A stretch of 64,000 bases of DNA from positions 1,302,001 to 1,366,000 of the forward strand of contig NZ_FNWF01000003.1 in assembly GCF_900106515.1 (NCBI RefSeq). Direction: 5' to 3'. Made by a program: the position numbers and the translations under genes. Source of the DNA: Peptoniphilus lacydonensis. Its GTDB lineage: Bacteria; Bacillota; Clostridia; Tissierellales; Peptoniphilaceae. Positions 36,144-45,711 of this stretch are shown piece after piece. Below the pieces are notes generated by a model, which was not told where the DNA came from, ran no database searches, and saw only the letters and a program-made list of their open reading frames with translations. Within the stretch, counting starts at the first letter, position 1. Each line of letters opens with the position of its first letter.

Positions 36144-37896
36144 ATCAGTTGACGGACCAGTTGTAATTGGCAAGAATATGGCCGATTACAAAATTAGAGA
36201 AATGGTTCTTGTGGGCGAGAAAAAATTAATTGGCGAAGTTATTTCAATTGATGGAGACCTAGGAACAGTTCAAGTTTATGAAGAAACTGAAGGGCTAAAA
36301 CGTGATGAAGATATTATATCCACTGGTGCACCACTTTCTGTAAAACTTGGGCCAGGAATGATAAGAGGGATTTTTGATGGGATTGAAAGACCTCTTGAAA
36401 CTATTAAAGAAAAACATGGATCTTTTATGCCTGAAGGTATTGGTCTTATTTCTTTAGATGAAGAAAAACTTTGGGATGTAAAATTTAAAGTTAAGTTGCA
36501 TGATAAAGTTTATGGAGGTCAAATTTTTGCTGAAGTGCCTGAAACTGATATTATAACTCACAAGGTTATGATTCCACCAGAAGTGGATGGAGAGATTGTA
36601 GAAATTTTGGAAGATGGAAAGTACAATATTGAAACAGTTCTCCTAAAAGTAAAAGATGAATTTGGAAAAATAAATGAAGTTAAAATGTACCAAAATTGGC
36701 CAGTAAGAATTCCTAGACCAGTTAAAGAAAGACTTCCCATTGACAAACTTCTTGTAACAGGTCAAAGAGTTTTTGATGTATTTTTCCCAATTGCAAAGGG
36801 AGGAACTACTGCAATACCTGGAGGATTTGGTACTGGAAAGACAATGACTCAACATCAAATTGCAAAATATTGCGATGCAGATATTATTATATATATTGGA
36901 TGTGGAGAACGTGGAAATGAAATGACAGAAGTTTTGGAAGATTTTCCAAAACTAATAGATCCAAATACAGGTAAGGCACTTATGGATCGTACAATTCTTA
37001 TTGCAAACACATCAAATATGCCAGTAGCAGCTCGTGAAGCTTCTATTTATACTGGTGTAACTATGGCAGAATATTTTAGAGATATGGGTTATCACGTTGC
37101 ATTAATGGGCGATTCCACATCTCGTTGGGCAGAAGCACTTCGTGAAATTTCTGGTCGTCTTGAAGAGATGCCAGCAGAAGAAGGTTATCCTGCTTATCTT
37201 CCTTCAAGAATTGCAGGTTTTTATGAAAGAGCTGGATATGTAAAAACTCTTTCTGAAACTGAAGGATCAGTTACTCTTATCGGTGCAGTTTCACCAGCCG
37301 GTGGAGATTTTTCTGAACCAGTTACTGAAAATACAAAGAGATTTGTAAATGTATTTTTGGCACTTGATAAAGAACTTGCTTACTCAAGGCACTATCCTGC
37401 AATAAATTGGATGAACTCATATTCAGGTTACATTCCCCTTCTTAAAAATTATTACGATATGAGGCTTGATGGTGATCTTCCTGATTTGAGGATAAAATAT
37501 TTAGATCTTTTGCACAAAGAAGCAAAGTTAAATGAAATTGTAATGTTAGTTGGAGAAGATGTTTTGCCAGATGAAGAAAGACTTGTTCTTGAAATCTGTC
37601 GTGTGGTAAAAGTTGGATTTTTGCAACAAAATGCGTTCAATCCAATTGACACTTTTGTTCCCCTTGAAAAACAATTTGAAATGTTAAAAACAATAGATAA
37701 TCTTTACGAAAAGGGAAAGCAAGCACTTAAATATAAAATCCCAATTTCAGTTATAAAAAATGATGCACTTTATGGGAAAGTTATAAATATGAAGTATGAT
37801 ATAGAAAATGAAGATTTGAGAAAATTTGTAAGCTTAAATAATGAAATAAATGATTTTTATTTAAATCTTAGTACAACTTATGGTGATGAAGAATGA
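36124..37896 (+). CDS. ntpA: V/A-type ATPase catalytic subunit A
   Basis: A 590-aa catalytic nucleotide-binding subunit of the V1/A1 hexamer. The P-loop is GGFGTGKT (residues 233-240, Lys239), followed by [13 protein letters not shown]. The [17 protein letters not shown] and non-homologous-region features separate it from F-type beta. TTG (36124) is 6 nt after AGAGGTG and gives [14 protein letters not shown], which fits the family start. The in-frame GTG at 36115 belongs to the binding site. It overlaps ntpB by 4 nt. Confidence 0.96.
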   Translation: MEKALIKSVDGPVVIGKNMADYKIREMVLVGEKKLIGEVISIDGDLGTVQVYEETEGLKRDEDIISTGAPLSVKLGPGMIRGIFDGIERPLETIKEKHGSFMPEGIGLISLDEEKLWDVKFKVKLHDKVYGGQIFAEVPETDIITHKVMIPPEVDGEIVEILEDGKYNIETVLLKVKDEFGKINEVKMYQNWPVRIPRPVKERLPIDKLLVTGQRVFDVFFPIAKGGTTAIPGGFGTGKTMTQHQIAKYCDADIIIYIGCGERGNEMTEVLEDFPKLIDPNTGKALMDRTILIANTSNMPVAAREASIYTGVTMAEYFRDMGYHVALMGDSTSRWAEALREISGRLEEMPAEEGYPAYLPSRIAGFYERAGYVKTLSETEGSVTLIGAVSPAGGDFSEPVTENTKRFVNVFLALDKELAYSRHYPAINWMNSYSGYIPLLKNYYDMRLDGDLPDLRIKYLDLLHKEAKLNEIVMLVGEDVLPDEERLVLEICRVVKVGFLQQNAFNPIDTFVPLEKQFEMLKTIDNLYEKGKQALKYKIPISVIKNDALYGKVINMKYDIENEDLRKFVSLNNEINDFYLNLSTTYGDEE

Positions 37897-39284
37897 AAAA
37901 AGAATATTTAACACTTGATAGAATTGAAGGATCCTTATTAGAACTTTCAAATCTTCACAGAGTTAGCTATGGTGAAGTTGTAAGAATTAAATCAAAGGAT
38001 GGAAAGAGATCAGAAATTGGTCAAGTAATAAAAGTTGACGAAGACAAAGCTGTTGTGCAAGTTTTTGGAAACAACTTAGGTGTTTCTACAAATAATACTA
38101 AAGTAGAATTTTCAGCACATCCCTTTGAAGTACCTCTTTCATCAGAAATTTTGGGAAGAGTCTTTAATGGGACAGCAGAGCCGATAGACAAGGGCGGTGC
38201 GATTTATTCAAGTGATGTTTATAATATCAATGGTCGTCCAATAAATCCATCTGCAAGAGAATACCCAAGAAATTTTATTCAAACAGGGATATCTTCAATT
38301 GATGGACTTATGACTCTTATTAGAGGACAAAAACTTCCAATATTTTCTGGATCAGGACTTCCACACAATGAAATTGCCGCACAAATTGTAAGACAAGCAA
38401 AAATTGCAGATGAAGATGGAGAAAATAATTTTGCTATAGTCTTTGCTGCAATTGGTGTAAAACATGATGAAGCAGATTTCTTTAGAGAAAGTTTTAAAAA
38501 TTCTGGAGTAATTGACAAGGTAGTAATGTATATAAATTATGCTGATGATCCAATTATGGAAAGATTGATTGCGCCTAAATGTGCTCTTACAGCGGCAGAA
38601 TATTTGGCTTTTGAAAAAAATATGCAAGTTTTAGTTATAATGACTGATATAACTTCTTATGCAGAAGCTTTAAGAGAAGTTTCATCTTCAAGGGAAGAAG
38701 TTCCTTCAAGAAAGGGCTACCCTGGACACTTGTATTCAGATCTTGCATCACTTTACGAAAGAGCTGGGATGACAAAAGATAGCAATGGTTCAGTCACATT
38801 AATTCCAATATTAACAATGCCAAATGATGATATCACACACCCAATACCAGACCTTACAGGTTATATTACTGAAGGACAAATCGTTGTAAGTCGTGATTTA
38901 TTTTCAAAGGGAGTTTATCCTCCAATAGATGTACTGCCTTCACTATCAAGACTTATGAAAGATGGAATTGGAGAAGGATACACTAGAGAAGATCATCCAG
39001 ATTTATCTTCACAATTATTTGCATCTTATTCAAAGGTACAAGAAACAAGGGCTCTAGCTCAAATTATTGGTGAAGATGACATATCTGATGATGAAAAATT
39101 AGTTTTAAAATTTGGGAATGAATTTGAAAAAAGATTTTTGACTCAAGACCAAAATGAAAATAGAGATATAGAAGAAACATTAAATTTAGGATGGGAACTT
39201 TTAAAAATACTTCCACCTGAAATGATTGATAGAATTGATCCTAAGTTAAAAGAAAAATATTTAGGTGATGATAATGGCAATTAA
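37893..39284 (+). CDS. ntpB: V/A-type ATPase subunit B (regulatory)
   Basis: A 463-aa non-catalytic nucleotide-binding subunit alternating with subunit A. Its P-loop is degenerate ([10 protein letters not shown]), as expected. [20 protein letters not shown] and [19 protein letters not shown] are typical. ATGA overlap with ntpA and an 11-nt overlap with ntpD ensure balanced synthesis. Full family length. Confidence 0.97.
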   Translation: MKKEYLTLDRIEGSLLELSNLHRVSYGEVVRIKSKDGKRSEIGQVIKVDEDKAVVQVFGNNLGVSTNNTKVEFSAHPFEVPLSSEILGRVFNGTAEPIDKGGAIYSSDVYNINGRPINPSAREYPRNFIQTGISSIDGLMTLIRGQKLPIFSGSGLPHNEIAAQIVRQAKIADEDGENNFAIVFAAIGVKHDEADFFRESFKNSGVIDKVVMYINYADDPIMERLIAPKCALTAAEYLAFEKNMQVLVIMTDITSYAEALREVSSSREEVPSRKGYPGHLYSDLASLYERAGMTKDSNGSVTLIPILTMPNDDITHPIPDLTGYITEGQIVVSRDLFSKGVYPPIDVLPSLSRLMKDGIGEGYTREDHPDLSSQLFASYSKVQETRALAQIIGEDDISDDEKLVLKFGNEFEKRFLTQDQNENRDIEETLNLGWELLKILPPEMIDRIDPKLKEKYLGDDNGN

Positions 39285-39900
39285 GGTCACACCGACAAAA
39301 GCAAATTTAATAGCGTCAAAAAATGCTCTTATGTTGGCAGAAAAGGGATATGATCTTCTCGACAAAAAAAGAACAGTCCTCATAAAAGAAATGATGGATT
39401 TAAATAAAAATGCAAAAAAGCTTCAAGATGAAATAGAAGAAAAATTTGGAAATTCTTATTCTGAATTAGTTGAAGCAACAATTTCAATGGGTGCTCTTTC
39501 TTTAAAAGAAATGGGAGAGTTTGCACCTCTTGAGGATGAATATAATATTCTATCTCGATCAGTAATGGGTCTTGAACTTCCAAAAGTAAAATATGAAAAA
39601 AGAGATGTGAAAGCTGAGTATTCGCTTCACAAATCAAATGCTGCCTTTGACAGGGCAAAGATAAATATTGAGGAAATTCTTCCTGTTATTTATGAACTTG
39701 CAGAGATAGAAACTTCGGTTTTTAGGCTTGCAAATGAAATAAAAAAGACTGCAAAAAGGGCAAATGCTCTAGATAAAATTCAAATTCCAAAATATAAAGA
39801 TATAATTAGAGAGATAGAAGAAATTTTGGCAGAAAAAGAAAGAGAAGATTTCTTTAGACTTAAAAAAGTAAAAAATAAGAAAAATAGAAAGAGCAAGTAA
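39274..39900 (+). CDS. ntpD: V/A-type ATPase subunit D
   Basis: A 208-aa central rotor shaft, a long antiparallel coiled coil. The family start [19 protein letters not shown] supports the ATG at 39274 over earlier in-frame codons; AGGTGAT precedes it. The C-terminus ends in a Lys/Arg-rich stretch. The stop codon lies within a hairpin, and a strong terminator closes the operon. Confidence 0.93.
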   Translation: MAIKVTPTKANLIASKNALMLAEKGYDLLDKKRTVLIKEMMDLNKNAKKLQDEIEEKFGNSYSELVEATISMGALSLKEMGEFAPLEDEYNILSRSVMGLELPKVKYEKRDVKAEYSLHKSNAAFDRAKINIEEILPVIYELAEIETSVFRLANEIKKTAKRANALDKIQIPKYKDIIREIEEILAEKEREDFFRLKKVKNKKNRKSK

Positions 39901-39920
39901 CTCCTTGGAGTACCTGCTCT
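39890..39920 (+). other. Hairpin across the ntpD stop codon
   Basis: AGAGCA/TGCTCT plus inner ACTCC/GGAGT pairs form a bulged stem without a good U-tract. It may protect the mRNA end or act with the terminator just downstream. Confidence 0.5.
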
Positions 39921-39940
39921 TATTTCTATAAGGTTCTATG

Positions 39941-39977
39941 ATATCTGTTGGGGAGTAAATCTCTAACAGATATTTTT
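39941..39977 (+). terminator. Terminator of the V-ATPase operon
   Basis: A perfect 9-bp stem ATATCTGTT/AACAGATAT with a 15-nt loop that can pair further, then a short T-run. Confidence 0.82.
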
Positions 39978-40028
39978 ATATAAAAAATTTGCACTTATAC
40001 GCATTTAGTCCTAAACTTAAAATAGAAC

Positions 40029-40056
40029 AAAAAAAGCGTTGAAAAAACAACGCTTT
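40029..40056 (-). terminator. Terminator of the CofE-like gene
   Basis: A perfect 9-bp stem AAAGCGTTG/CAACGCTTT with a 6-nt loop, followed on the minus strand by seven T residues. Confidence 0.9.
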
Positions 40057-40082
40057 AATAAAAATTATTTAATTTTAAAATA

Positions 40083-41267
40083 CTATTCTGTGGCGAAGTT
40101 GTCGAAGTAACCTTGTATTAAAACTACAGGAGTTCCCTTGTCGCCAGATCCACTTGTGAGGTCACACAAACTTCCTAGTAAATCAGTTATTCTTCTAGGA
40201 GTTGTGCCTAGGGTTTCGTCTTTACCAACTAAATCTTTATTTTTGTGGGAAATTTTTTCTTTCATTGCAGCAGTTGCAGTTTCTGTGTCCATATCTTTTA
40301 AATCAGTATCTGCAATGTATTTTATTTTAAGTTCACTTGGAGTTCCGCTAAGGCCTTTAGTGTGAGCAGGGGACACTACGGGATCTGCAAGTTCCCATAT
40401 TTTACCAACGGGATCTTTAAAAGCTCCGTCGCCATAAATCATAACTTCAATTTCTTTGTTGTATTTTTCGTTTAATTTTTTTTGAACTTCATTTACAAAA
40501 GTTTCTCCATCTCGTGGGAAAAGTTTTAATTTTGTTTCAGATGCGAAGTTTGATCCAAGTAGACCAAATTCTTTATTGTAACCACTGTCATTAATTGATT
40601 CATTTAGTAGATCGTCAAGACCTAGAACAGTTTTTGCACCTTGATCTTTTAAAATTCTTTTTATATCAAATCTTGTATGAGTAGATCCAATTAAAATTTC
40701 GTCAGTATAATTTAAAATTGTCTTTGGGTCATTTGAAAAGTGTATTTCACAGTTGCCATTACAAATTTCTTTATAAAGAGTAACATAATCAATTCCAGTA
40801 AATTCATGTTTTACAACTTCACCAAAAATTTTTCTGTAATCTTTTTCTTCTAGAACATCCATGAAAGGATTTATTTTAGTTTCATATAGAAGGTTTGGAT
40901 CCATTAGTGAATTTCCAACTTCGTCAGAAGGATAAGAAAATAGGAAATGAACTTTTTTTCCTGATTTTGCAATTCCTCTTAAGATTGTTGAAAATCTATT
41001 TCTACTCAAGATAGGAAATACTATCCCAATTTCTCCATCATATTTTTTATTTATATCTTCTGCTATATCAGAAGTAGTTACATAATTATTTTGAGCTCTA
41101 GCAACTAATGATTCTGTTACAGCGACAACATCCTTATCGTGCATAGAAATATTTTCTGATTCAATAGCCTTATCTAGGGAATCTACGACAATATCAACTA
41201 GATTGTCTCCACTTTTTACAATCGGAGTACGGATTCCACGTACAACTGTTCCAATGTATCTTTGCAT
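40083..41267 (-). CDS. Coenzyme F420-0:L-glutamate ligase-like protein
   Basis: A 394-aa single-gene transcription unit. The N-terminus (GIRTPIVKSGDNLVDIVVDS) and the segments DVVAVTESLVARAQ, FPILSRNRFSTILRGIA, VMIYGDGAFKDPVGKIWELA and DKGTPVVLIQGY follow the CofE-like family. True CofE adds glutamates to F420, a cofactor not expected in this kind of anaerobe, and no other F420 gene is in the window. The actual substrate, perhaps another gamma-glutamyl acceptor, is unknown. The ribosome binding site AGGAGG and a consensus promoter show it is expressed independently. Confidence 0.8.
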   Translation of the reverse strand: MQRYIGTVVRGIRTPIVKSGDNLVDIVVDSLDKAIESENISMHDKDVVAVTESLVARAQNNYVTTSDIAEDINKKYDGEIGIVFPILSRNRFSTILRGIAKSGKKVHFLFSYPSDEVGNSLMDPNLLYETKINPFMDVLEEKDYRKIFGEVVKHEFTGIDYVTLYKEICNGNCEIHFSNDPKTILNYTDEILIGSTHTRFDIKRILKDQGAKTVLGLDDLLNESINDSGYNKEFGLLGSNFASETKLKLFPRDGETFVNEVQKKLNEKYNKEIEVMIYGDGAFKDPVGKIWELADPVVSPAHTKGLSGTPSELKIKYIADTDLKDMDTETATAAMKEKISHKNKDLVGKDETLGTTPRRITDLLGSLCDLTSGSGDKGTPVVLIQGYFDNFATE

Positions 41268-41308
41268 AATTCCTCCTACATTTACATAAATTACGTTTTT
41301 ACTTCAAA

Positions 41309-41337
41309 ATTATACACGATGTTATTAAAAATGTAAA
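41309..41337 (-). promoter_or_regulatory. Promoter of the CofE-like gene
   Basis: On the minus strand TTTACA (41337-41332), a 17-nt spacer and TATAAT (41314-41309), 42 nt before the start codon. Confidence 0.78.
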
Positions 41338-41446
41338 ATTTTTTTTTAAAGAAATTTAAAAAATTTCCCCAGATTTAAAAATATTAATGGCAAATTTAAA
41401 TATATTAAGAATTATTATATATTTATGAGAAATTTAGTAAATAGAC

Positions 41447-41476
41447 TATACATTTGTAACCACTTTGTAATATAAT
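41447..41476 (+). promoter_or_regulatory. Promoter of the ftsEX operon
   Basis: TATACA (41447-41452), an 18-nt spacer and TATAAT (41471-41476), about 30 nt before ftsE. Confidence 0.6.
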
Positions 41477-41505
41477 CTTATAGAGAATAAAGAAAGGTAG
41501 TATCT

Positions 41506-42204
41506 ATGATAAAATTTGAAAATGTATTTAAGGAATACAACAATGGTGTTGCTGCACTTTCAAATATTAATATTGAAATACCTCGCGGTGATTTTGTTTT
41601 TTTAGTTGGGCCATCGGGCGCAGGCAAATCTACTATGATAAAACTCTTAATTAGAGAGGAAAAAGTAAATCGTGGCAAAATTTTTATTGGCGGCGATGAA
41701 ATAACTAAAATCTCAAAATATATGATACCCAAACTTAGAAGAAATATTTCAGTTGTATTCCAAGACTACAGATTATTGGAGAAAAAGACAGTTTTTGAAA
41801 ATGTTGCTTTTGCACTTGAAATTTTGGGAGCTTCAAAAAAAGAGATAAATAAAAATGTTGATTATGCTCTTGAGCTTGTAAATTTAAGTGAAAAGAAAAA
41901 AGACTATCCTTCAGAACTTTCTGGGGGAGAGTCACAAAGAGTTTCCATTGCTAGGGCGATTGTCAATAGGGCACCTTATCTTGTGTGCGATGAGCCCACT
42001 GGAAACTTAGATGAAAACACTGCATGGGATATAATGAAAGCTTTAAAAAATATAAATGATGATGGAAAGACTGTCATTATGGCAACGCACGCAGTAAATA
42101 TTGTAAATAAATTTAATAAAAGAGTAGTCACTTTAAATAAAGGGAAAATCATATCAGACGTTAGGGAAGGGGGATATTATGAAAATAATAAGACAATTCT
42201 TTAA
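41506..42204 (+). CDS. ftsE: Cell-division ATP-binding protein FtsE
   Basis: A 232-aa ABC ATPase that with FtsX transmits a division signal across the membrane to activate a peptidoglycan hydrolase. MIKFENVFKEYNNGVAALSN is the typical start. Walker A GPSGAGKST, signature LSGGESQRV, Walker B LVCDEPTGNLD and switch THA are intact. RBS AAAGG precedes the ATG. It overlaps ftsX by 26 nt. Confidence 0.96.
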   Translation: MIKFENVFKEYNNGVAALSNINIEIPRGDFVFLVGPSGAGKSTMIKLLIREEKVNRGKIFIGGDEITKISKYMIPKLRRNISVVFQDYRLLEKKTVFENVAFALEILGASKKEINKNVDYALELVNLSEKKKDYPSELSGGESQRVSIARAIVNRAPYLVCDEPTGNLDENTAWDIMKALKNINDDGKTVIMATHAVNIVNKFNKRVVTLNKGKIISDVREGGYYENNKTIL

Positions 42205-43081
42205 TGTTTTGAAAGAGTCCTTTGCAAGCTTTTGGAGAAATAAAACAATGTCTTTTACTTCAGTGATTTCTATAGCGGCAATGTTAACTCTTTTTGGAAT
42301 AGTTATGCTTATGATTTTAAATTTAAATGGCATAGTTTATCAGACAGGTGAGAAACTTGACAAGGTTGTATTTTTTTTGAAAGATGAGGCAGATTCCAAG
42401 GAGGTAAATGCTTTTATTTCTGAATTAAATAAAAATGACAAAGTAAAAAAAGTTTCCTATGTTTCAAGAGAAGAAGCACTTGAAGAATTCAAAAAAGGAT
42501 TTGGAGAAAACTCAACTATATTAGAAAATATTCCTGGAGGGAATCCACTTCCTGCATCTATTACTGTTGAAATGGAAGAACTTTCATATGGAAAAGAAAT
42601 TGAAGAGAAATATAAAGATATTGATATAGTTGAAGACCACAATTATTATTATGATTTTGTAACTCAAATGATGAAGGTGCAAAATGGAGTGAAATATGTT
42701 GGAACAGGTATTGTATTAGTTTTAGTTTTAGTTTCTGTTTTAATTATTCATAATACTATTAAAATAGCTGTTTCAAATAGAAGAAAAGAAATAAATATTA
42801 TGAAATATGTGGGTGCGACAGATACTTATATAAGAGGGCCTTTTCTTATAAATGGAATCATTTTTGGAGTTTTGGGTGCAATGCTTGCGGGGTTTTTAAG
42901 TATGAAGCTTTATGAACTTTTATATGACAAGTTAAACCCTCAACTTTATGATATAACTAATTTGGATTTAATATCATGCTTGTCTATTCAAAGGGAATTG
43001 TATATAATATTTTTGTGTATCGGCGTTGGAATAGGCTTTTTTGGAAGTTTATTTTCAACTAAGAAATTTTTGGATGTGTAG
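42179..43081 (+). CDS. ftsX: Cell-division membrane protein FtsX
   Basis: A 300-aa membrane partner of FtsE with four helices: one near the N-terminus after SFWRNKTMSFTSVISIAAML, a large extracellular loop of about 120 residues, then three more helices. The loop is where FtsX contacts and activates a murein hydrolase. NRRKEINIMKYVGATDTYIR is the cytoplasmic loop that touches the ATPase. The hydrolase gene follows 8 nt later. Confidence 0.95.
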   Translation: MKIIRQFFNVLKESFASFWRNKTMSFTSVISIAAMLTLFGIVMLMILNLNGIVYQTGEKLDKVVFFLKDEADSKEVNAFISELNKNDKVKKVSYVSREEALEEFKKGFGENSTILENIPGGNPLPASITVEMEELSYGKEIEEKYKDIDIVEDHNYYYDFVTQMMKVQNGVKYVGTGIVLVLVLVSVLIIHNTIKIAVSNRRKEINIMKYVGATDTYIRGPFLINGIIFGVLGAMLAGFLSMKLYELLYDKLNPQLYDITNLDLISCLSIQRELYIIFLCIGVGIGFFGSLFSTKKFLDV

Positions 43082-43089
43082 GTGAAAAA

Positions 43090-44322
43090 ATGGATAGTAA
43101 AAAAAAGATTCTTTCACTTTGTCTAGTAGCTCTTATGGCTATTCCAACTGGAGCTATTGCAAAGAGCTCTAAGAATCTGACTATTGAAAAGAATAAAAAA
43201 CAACAAGAACAAAGACAAATAAATAAAAAGATAAATGAACAAAAAAATAATATTTCAAATACTGAAACAGAGAAAAAATCGGTTTCTAGTGAGATTGAAG
43301 ATTTAGATGCAAAAATAGAAGTTGCATCTTCAAGAATTTCTTCTCTTGAAAATGAGATATCAAGTTTAAATAAGGATATTGAAGAAAATCAAAGGAAGTT
43401 GGAAGAAGCACAGGCAAATCTTTCTAAAAACACAGACATACTTAGAAAAAGACTTAGAGAAATGTACAAAAGAGGCAATGTCAATTATATTGAAGTTATA
43501 TTAAATTCAAAAGACATTGAAGAATTACTTAGAAATAATGAAATTATTTCATCTATTGCCGAAGCTGATAGAGATTTAATTGAATATATAAAAGAACAAA
43601 TTGACACGATAGAAGAAGCAGAACAAAGGCTTGAAATAGATAGGGCAAAGGTAACAGCAAATAAAGCAGCTGTTGAAAATGAAAGAGAAACTTATCAGTA
43701 TGCTGTAGATGCGAAAAATGAATACATGAGAGTTTTGGAGTCAAATTTAGATTTGTACAGACAAGAATATGAAAAAGCTGAGTCAAATTGGAATAGCTTA
43801 GATTCTGAAATTTCAAGACTTCAAAAAGAAATAACTGAACAAAAGAAAAAAGAACAAGAGGCAGCAAGGCTTGCTCAACAAAGAAATGCAACTAGAGTAA
43901 ATGTAGACATGTCAGTTTCTTCTGGGCCTAGAAATGGTCAAAAATATAGTTGGCCTGTGCCAGGACACTATTCTATTTCCTCACCTTATGGTTATAGAAT
44001 TCATCCAATACTTGGTTATGCAAAATTCCATTCAGGTGTAGACATACCTGCACCAAGTGGAACTCCAATAGTTGCAGCTAAATCTGGAACAGTTATTATG
44101 TCAAAACTAATGAGTGGATATGGAAATGTTGTTATGATAGATCATGGTGATACTGTTACAGTTTACGCTCATTGTTCTGCAGTAAATGTTTCAGTAGGAG
44201 AAAGTGTAAAAGAAGGAGATGTCATATCTTTTGTAGGAACGACAGGACTTTCAACAGGACCTCACCTACATTTTGAAGTGAGAGTAAATGGTTCTACTGT
44301 AAATCCATTAGGTTATATTTGA
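43090..44322 (+). CDS. Secreted coiled-coil M23 murein hydrolase (EnvC/PcsB-like)
   Basis: A 410-aa exported protein. Residues 1-24 are a signal peptide, residues about 35-260 a long coiled coil with CwlO/EnvC-type N-terminal features (LRKRLREMYKRGNVNYIEV), and residues 290-410 a LytM (peptidase M23) domain. Zinc ligands are His314 and Asp318 in FHSGVDIP and His394 in HLHFE, with His392. The LytM site is complete, so it may cut peptide crosslinks itself and not only activate amidases. Position after ftsEX makes it the likely FtsX-activated hydrolase. Confidence 0.92.
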   Translation: MDSKKKILSLCLVALMAIPTGAIAKSSKNLTIEKNKKQQEQRQINKKINEQKNNISNTETEKKSVSSEIEDLDAKIEVASSRISSLENEISSLNKDIEENQRKLEEAQANLSKNTDILRKRLREMYKRGNVNYIEVILNSKDIEELLRNNEIISSIAEADRDLIEYIKEQIDTIEEAEQRLEIDRAKVTANKAAVENERETYQYAVDAKNEYMRVLESNLDLYRQEYEKAESNWNSLDSEISRLQKEITEQKKKEQEAARLAQQRNATRVNVDMSVSSGPRNGQKYSWPVPGHYSISSPYGYRIHPILGYAKFHSGVDIPAPSGTPIVAAKSGTVIMSKLMSGYGNVVMIDHGDTVTVYAHCSAVNVSVGESVKEGDVISFVGTTGLSTGPHLHFEVRVNGSTVNPLGYI

Positions 44323-45488
44323 TGAAAAAAAATAAAATTTTAAAAATAGCAGCAGTTGTACTTTTAATTGTTACAACTGCTTTTATTACAAGAATGTATA
44401 CTGTAAAAGAAATTTTGGGAAATAATAGAGATTTTGGAAAAGTAATACTCATGGAGGATTATTTAAAAGAAAATTATCTATATAATAAGGAGATAAAAGA
44501 AGAAAATTTAGAAACAGGAATTTTAAAAGGACTTGTTGCAGGTTTGGAAGATCCTTATTCCCAATATTTAACTAAAGATGAAATGAAAAAATTGCAAGAA
44601 CAGACTACTGGTAAATTCCAAGGGATTGGAGTTATAATTTCTCCAGCAGAAGATGGCACTGTAACAGTAATTTCTCCAATAAAAGGTTCTCCAGCAGATG
44701 GAGCTGGGCTTGAGTCTGGTGATAAGATCTTGAAAATAAATGGAAAAGATTTTAATGCAGAAAAAATTGAAGAAGCATCAAAGGAAATGCGAGGAGAAGC
44801 CGGAAGCACAGTTGATCTTCTTGTTTTAAAAAAGAAGAGTCTTAAGACAGAAGAAGTTTCAATAAAAAGAGATGAAATAAAAATTGATTCTGTAATCAAA
44901 AATAAAATTGGAGATATAGGATACATTGGAATAACAATGTTTGATGAGGATACTGGCAAGGACTTTGTAAAAGTTTTAGACGAGCTTACAAAAGAAAATG
45001 TCAAGGGAATTATTTTAGATATGAGGGGTAATCCTGGCGGAGTTGTGGACTCAGCAGTTGAAATTGGAGATGCAATTCTTCCAAAAGGAACTTTTGTAAC
45101 TTTGAAAAACAATAAAAACGAAATAATCGACGAGTATAAATTAGATGAAAATTATAATAATATAAAAATGGTTGTACTTGTCAACGAAGGATCAGCATCT
45201 GCATCAGAAATTTTAGCAGGAGCAATAAGTGATCTTCATCGTGCAAAAATTGTGGGAAAGACAACTTATGGAAAGGGAGTAGTCCAAAATGTAATAGGGC
45301 TTCCTGATGGAGATGGACTTAAACTCACTATATCAGAATATTTTACACCAAGTGGAAAATCTATAAATAAAAAAGGTGTAAAACCTGATGTTGAAGTAGA
45401 ATTGCCGGAAGATATAAAAGGTATTGGCGTGGACTATAAGGACACAGATACTCAACTAAAAAAAGCAATTGAGATGATTGAAAAATAA
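44322..45488 (+). CDS. Carboxy-terminal processing protease (S41, CtpA)
   Basis: A 388-aa membrane-anchored or exported serine protease. An N-terminal hydrophobic segment (ILKIAAVVLLIVTTAFI) is followed by a PDZ domain around FQGIGVIISPAEDGTV and the S41 catalytic core. The likely Ser/Lys dyad is Ser293 in NEGSASASEI and Lys318 in TYGKGVV, spaced 25 residues as in the family. ATG at 44322 overlaps the stop of the hydrolase gene (TGATG). Ctp proteases often control levels or maturation of wall hydrolases, which fits the neighbours. Confidence 0.92.
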   Translation: MKKNKILKIAAVVLLIVTTAFITRMYTVKEILGNNRDFGKVILMEDYLKENYLYNKEIKEENLETGILKGLVAGLEDPYSQYLTKDEMKKLQEQTTGKFQGIGVIISPAEDGTVTVISPIKGSPADGAGLESGDKILKINGKDFNAEKIEEASKEMRGEAGSTVDLLVLKKKSLKTEEVSIKRDEIKIDSVIKNKIGDIGYIGITMFDEDTGKDFVKVLDELTKENVKGIILDMRGNPGGVVDSAVEIGDAILPKGTFVTLKNNKNEIIDEYKLDENYNNIKMVVLVNEGSASASEILAGAISDLHRAKIVGKTTYGKGVVQNVIGLPDGDGLKLTISEYFTPSGKSINKKGVKPDVEVELPEDIKGIGVDYKDTDTQLKKAIEMIEK

Positions 45489-45555
45489 TAAAGAAGTTAG
45501 AAGTTTAATGTAATGTGTAAATAAAACTAGTGATGTAAATATTTAAATTTTCTTT

Positions 45556-45596
45556 ATGGATGTTAACCTATAAAATTAGGTGGCATCCATTTTATT
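45556..45596 (+). terminator. Terminator after the ftsEX-ctpA operon
   Basis: Two-part stem ATGGATG/CATCCAT and ACCTA/TAGGT, followed by a T-rich run. Confidence 0.85.
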
Positions 45597-45634
45597 TGGC
45601 TCTTAAAAATGAATTAAAATAAAAATTTAAAATT

Positions 45635-45661
45635 AAAAAGAGACTTTATATAAAGCCTCTT
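45635..45661 (-). terminator. Terminator of the second etfBA operon
   Basis: On the minus strand an almost uninterrupted self-complementary stretch (AAGAGGCTTTA pairing with TAAAGTCTCTT, one G-U) precedes a T-run. It lies about 50 nt past the etfA stop. Confidence 0.75.
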
Positions 45662-45711
45662 AAATAATTTGATCATAGATTAAATTTTAAACTATAATGC
45701 AAATTTATAAA

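Noticed and set aside
39890-40056. Three stems in a row that might suggest a repeat array
   Set aside because: The stems have different sequences and each fits a hairpin or terminator at the end of one of the two convergent genes. There is no repeated unit and no spacer pattern.
44555-45112. 185-codon open frame on the minus strand inside ctpA
   Set aside because: It lies wholly within a well-supported S41 protease gene, has no ribosome binding site, and its product looks like antisense of a low-GC gene (Ser/Phe/Ile-rich).
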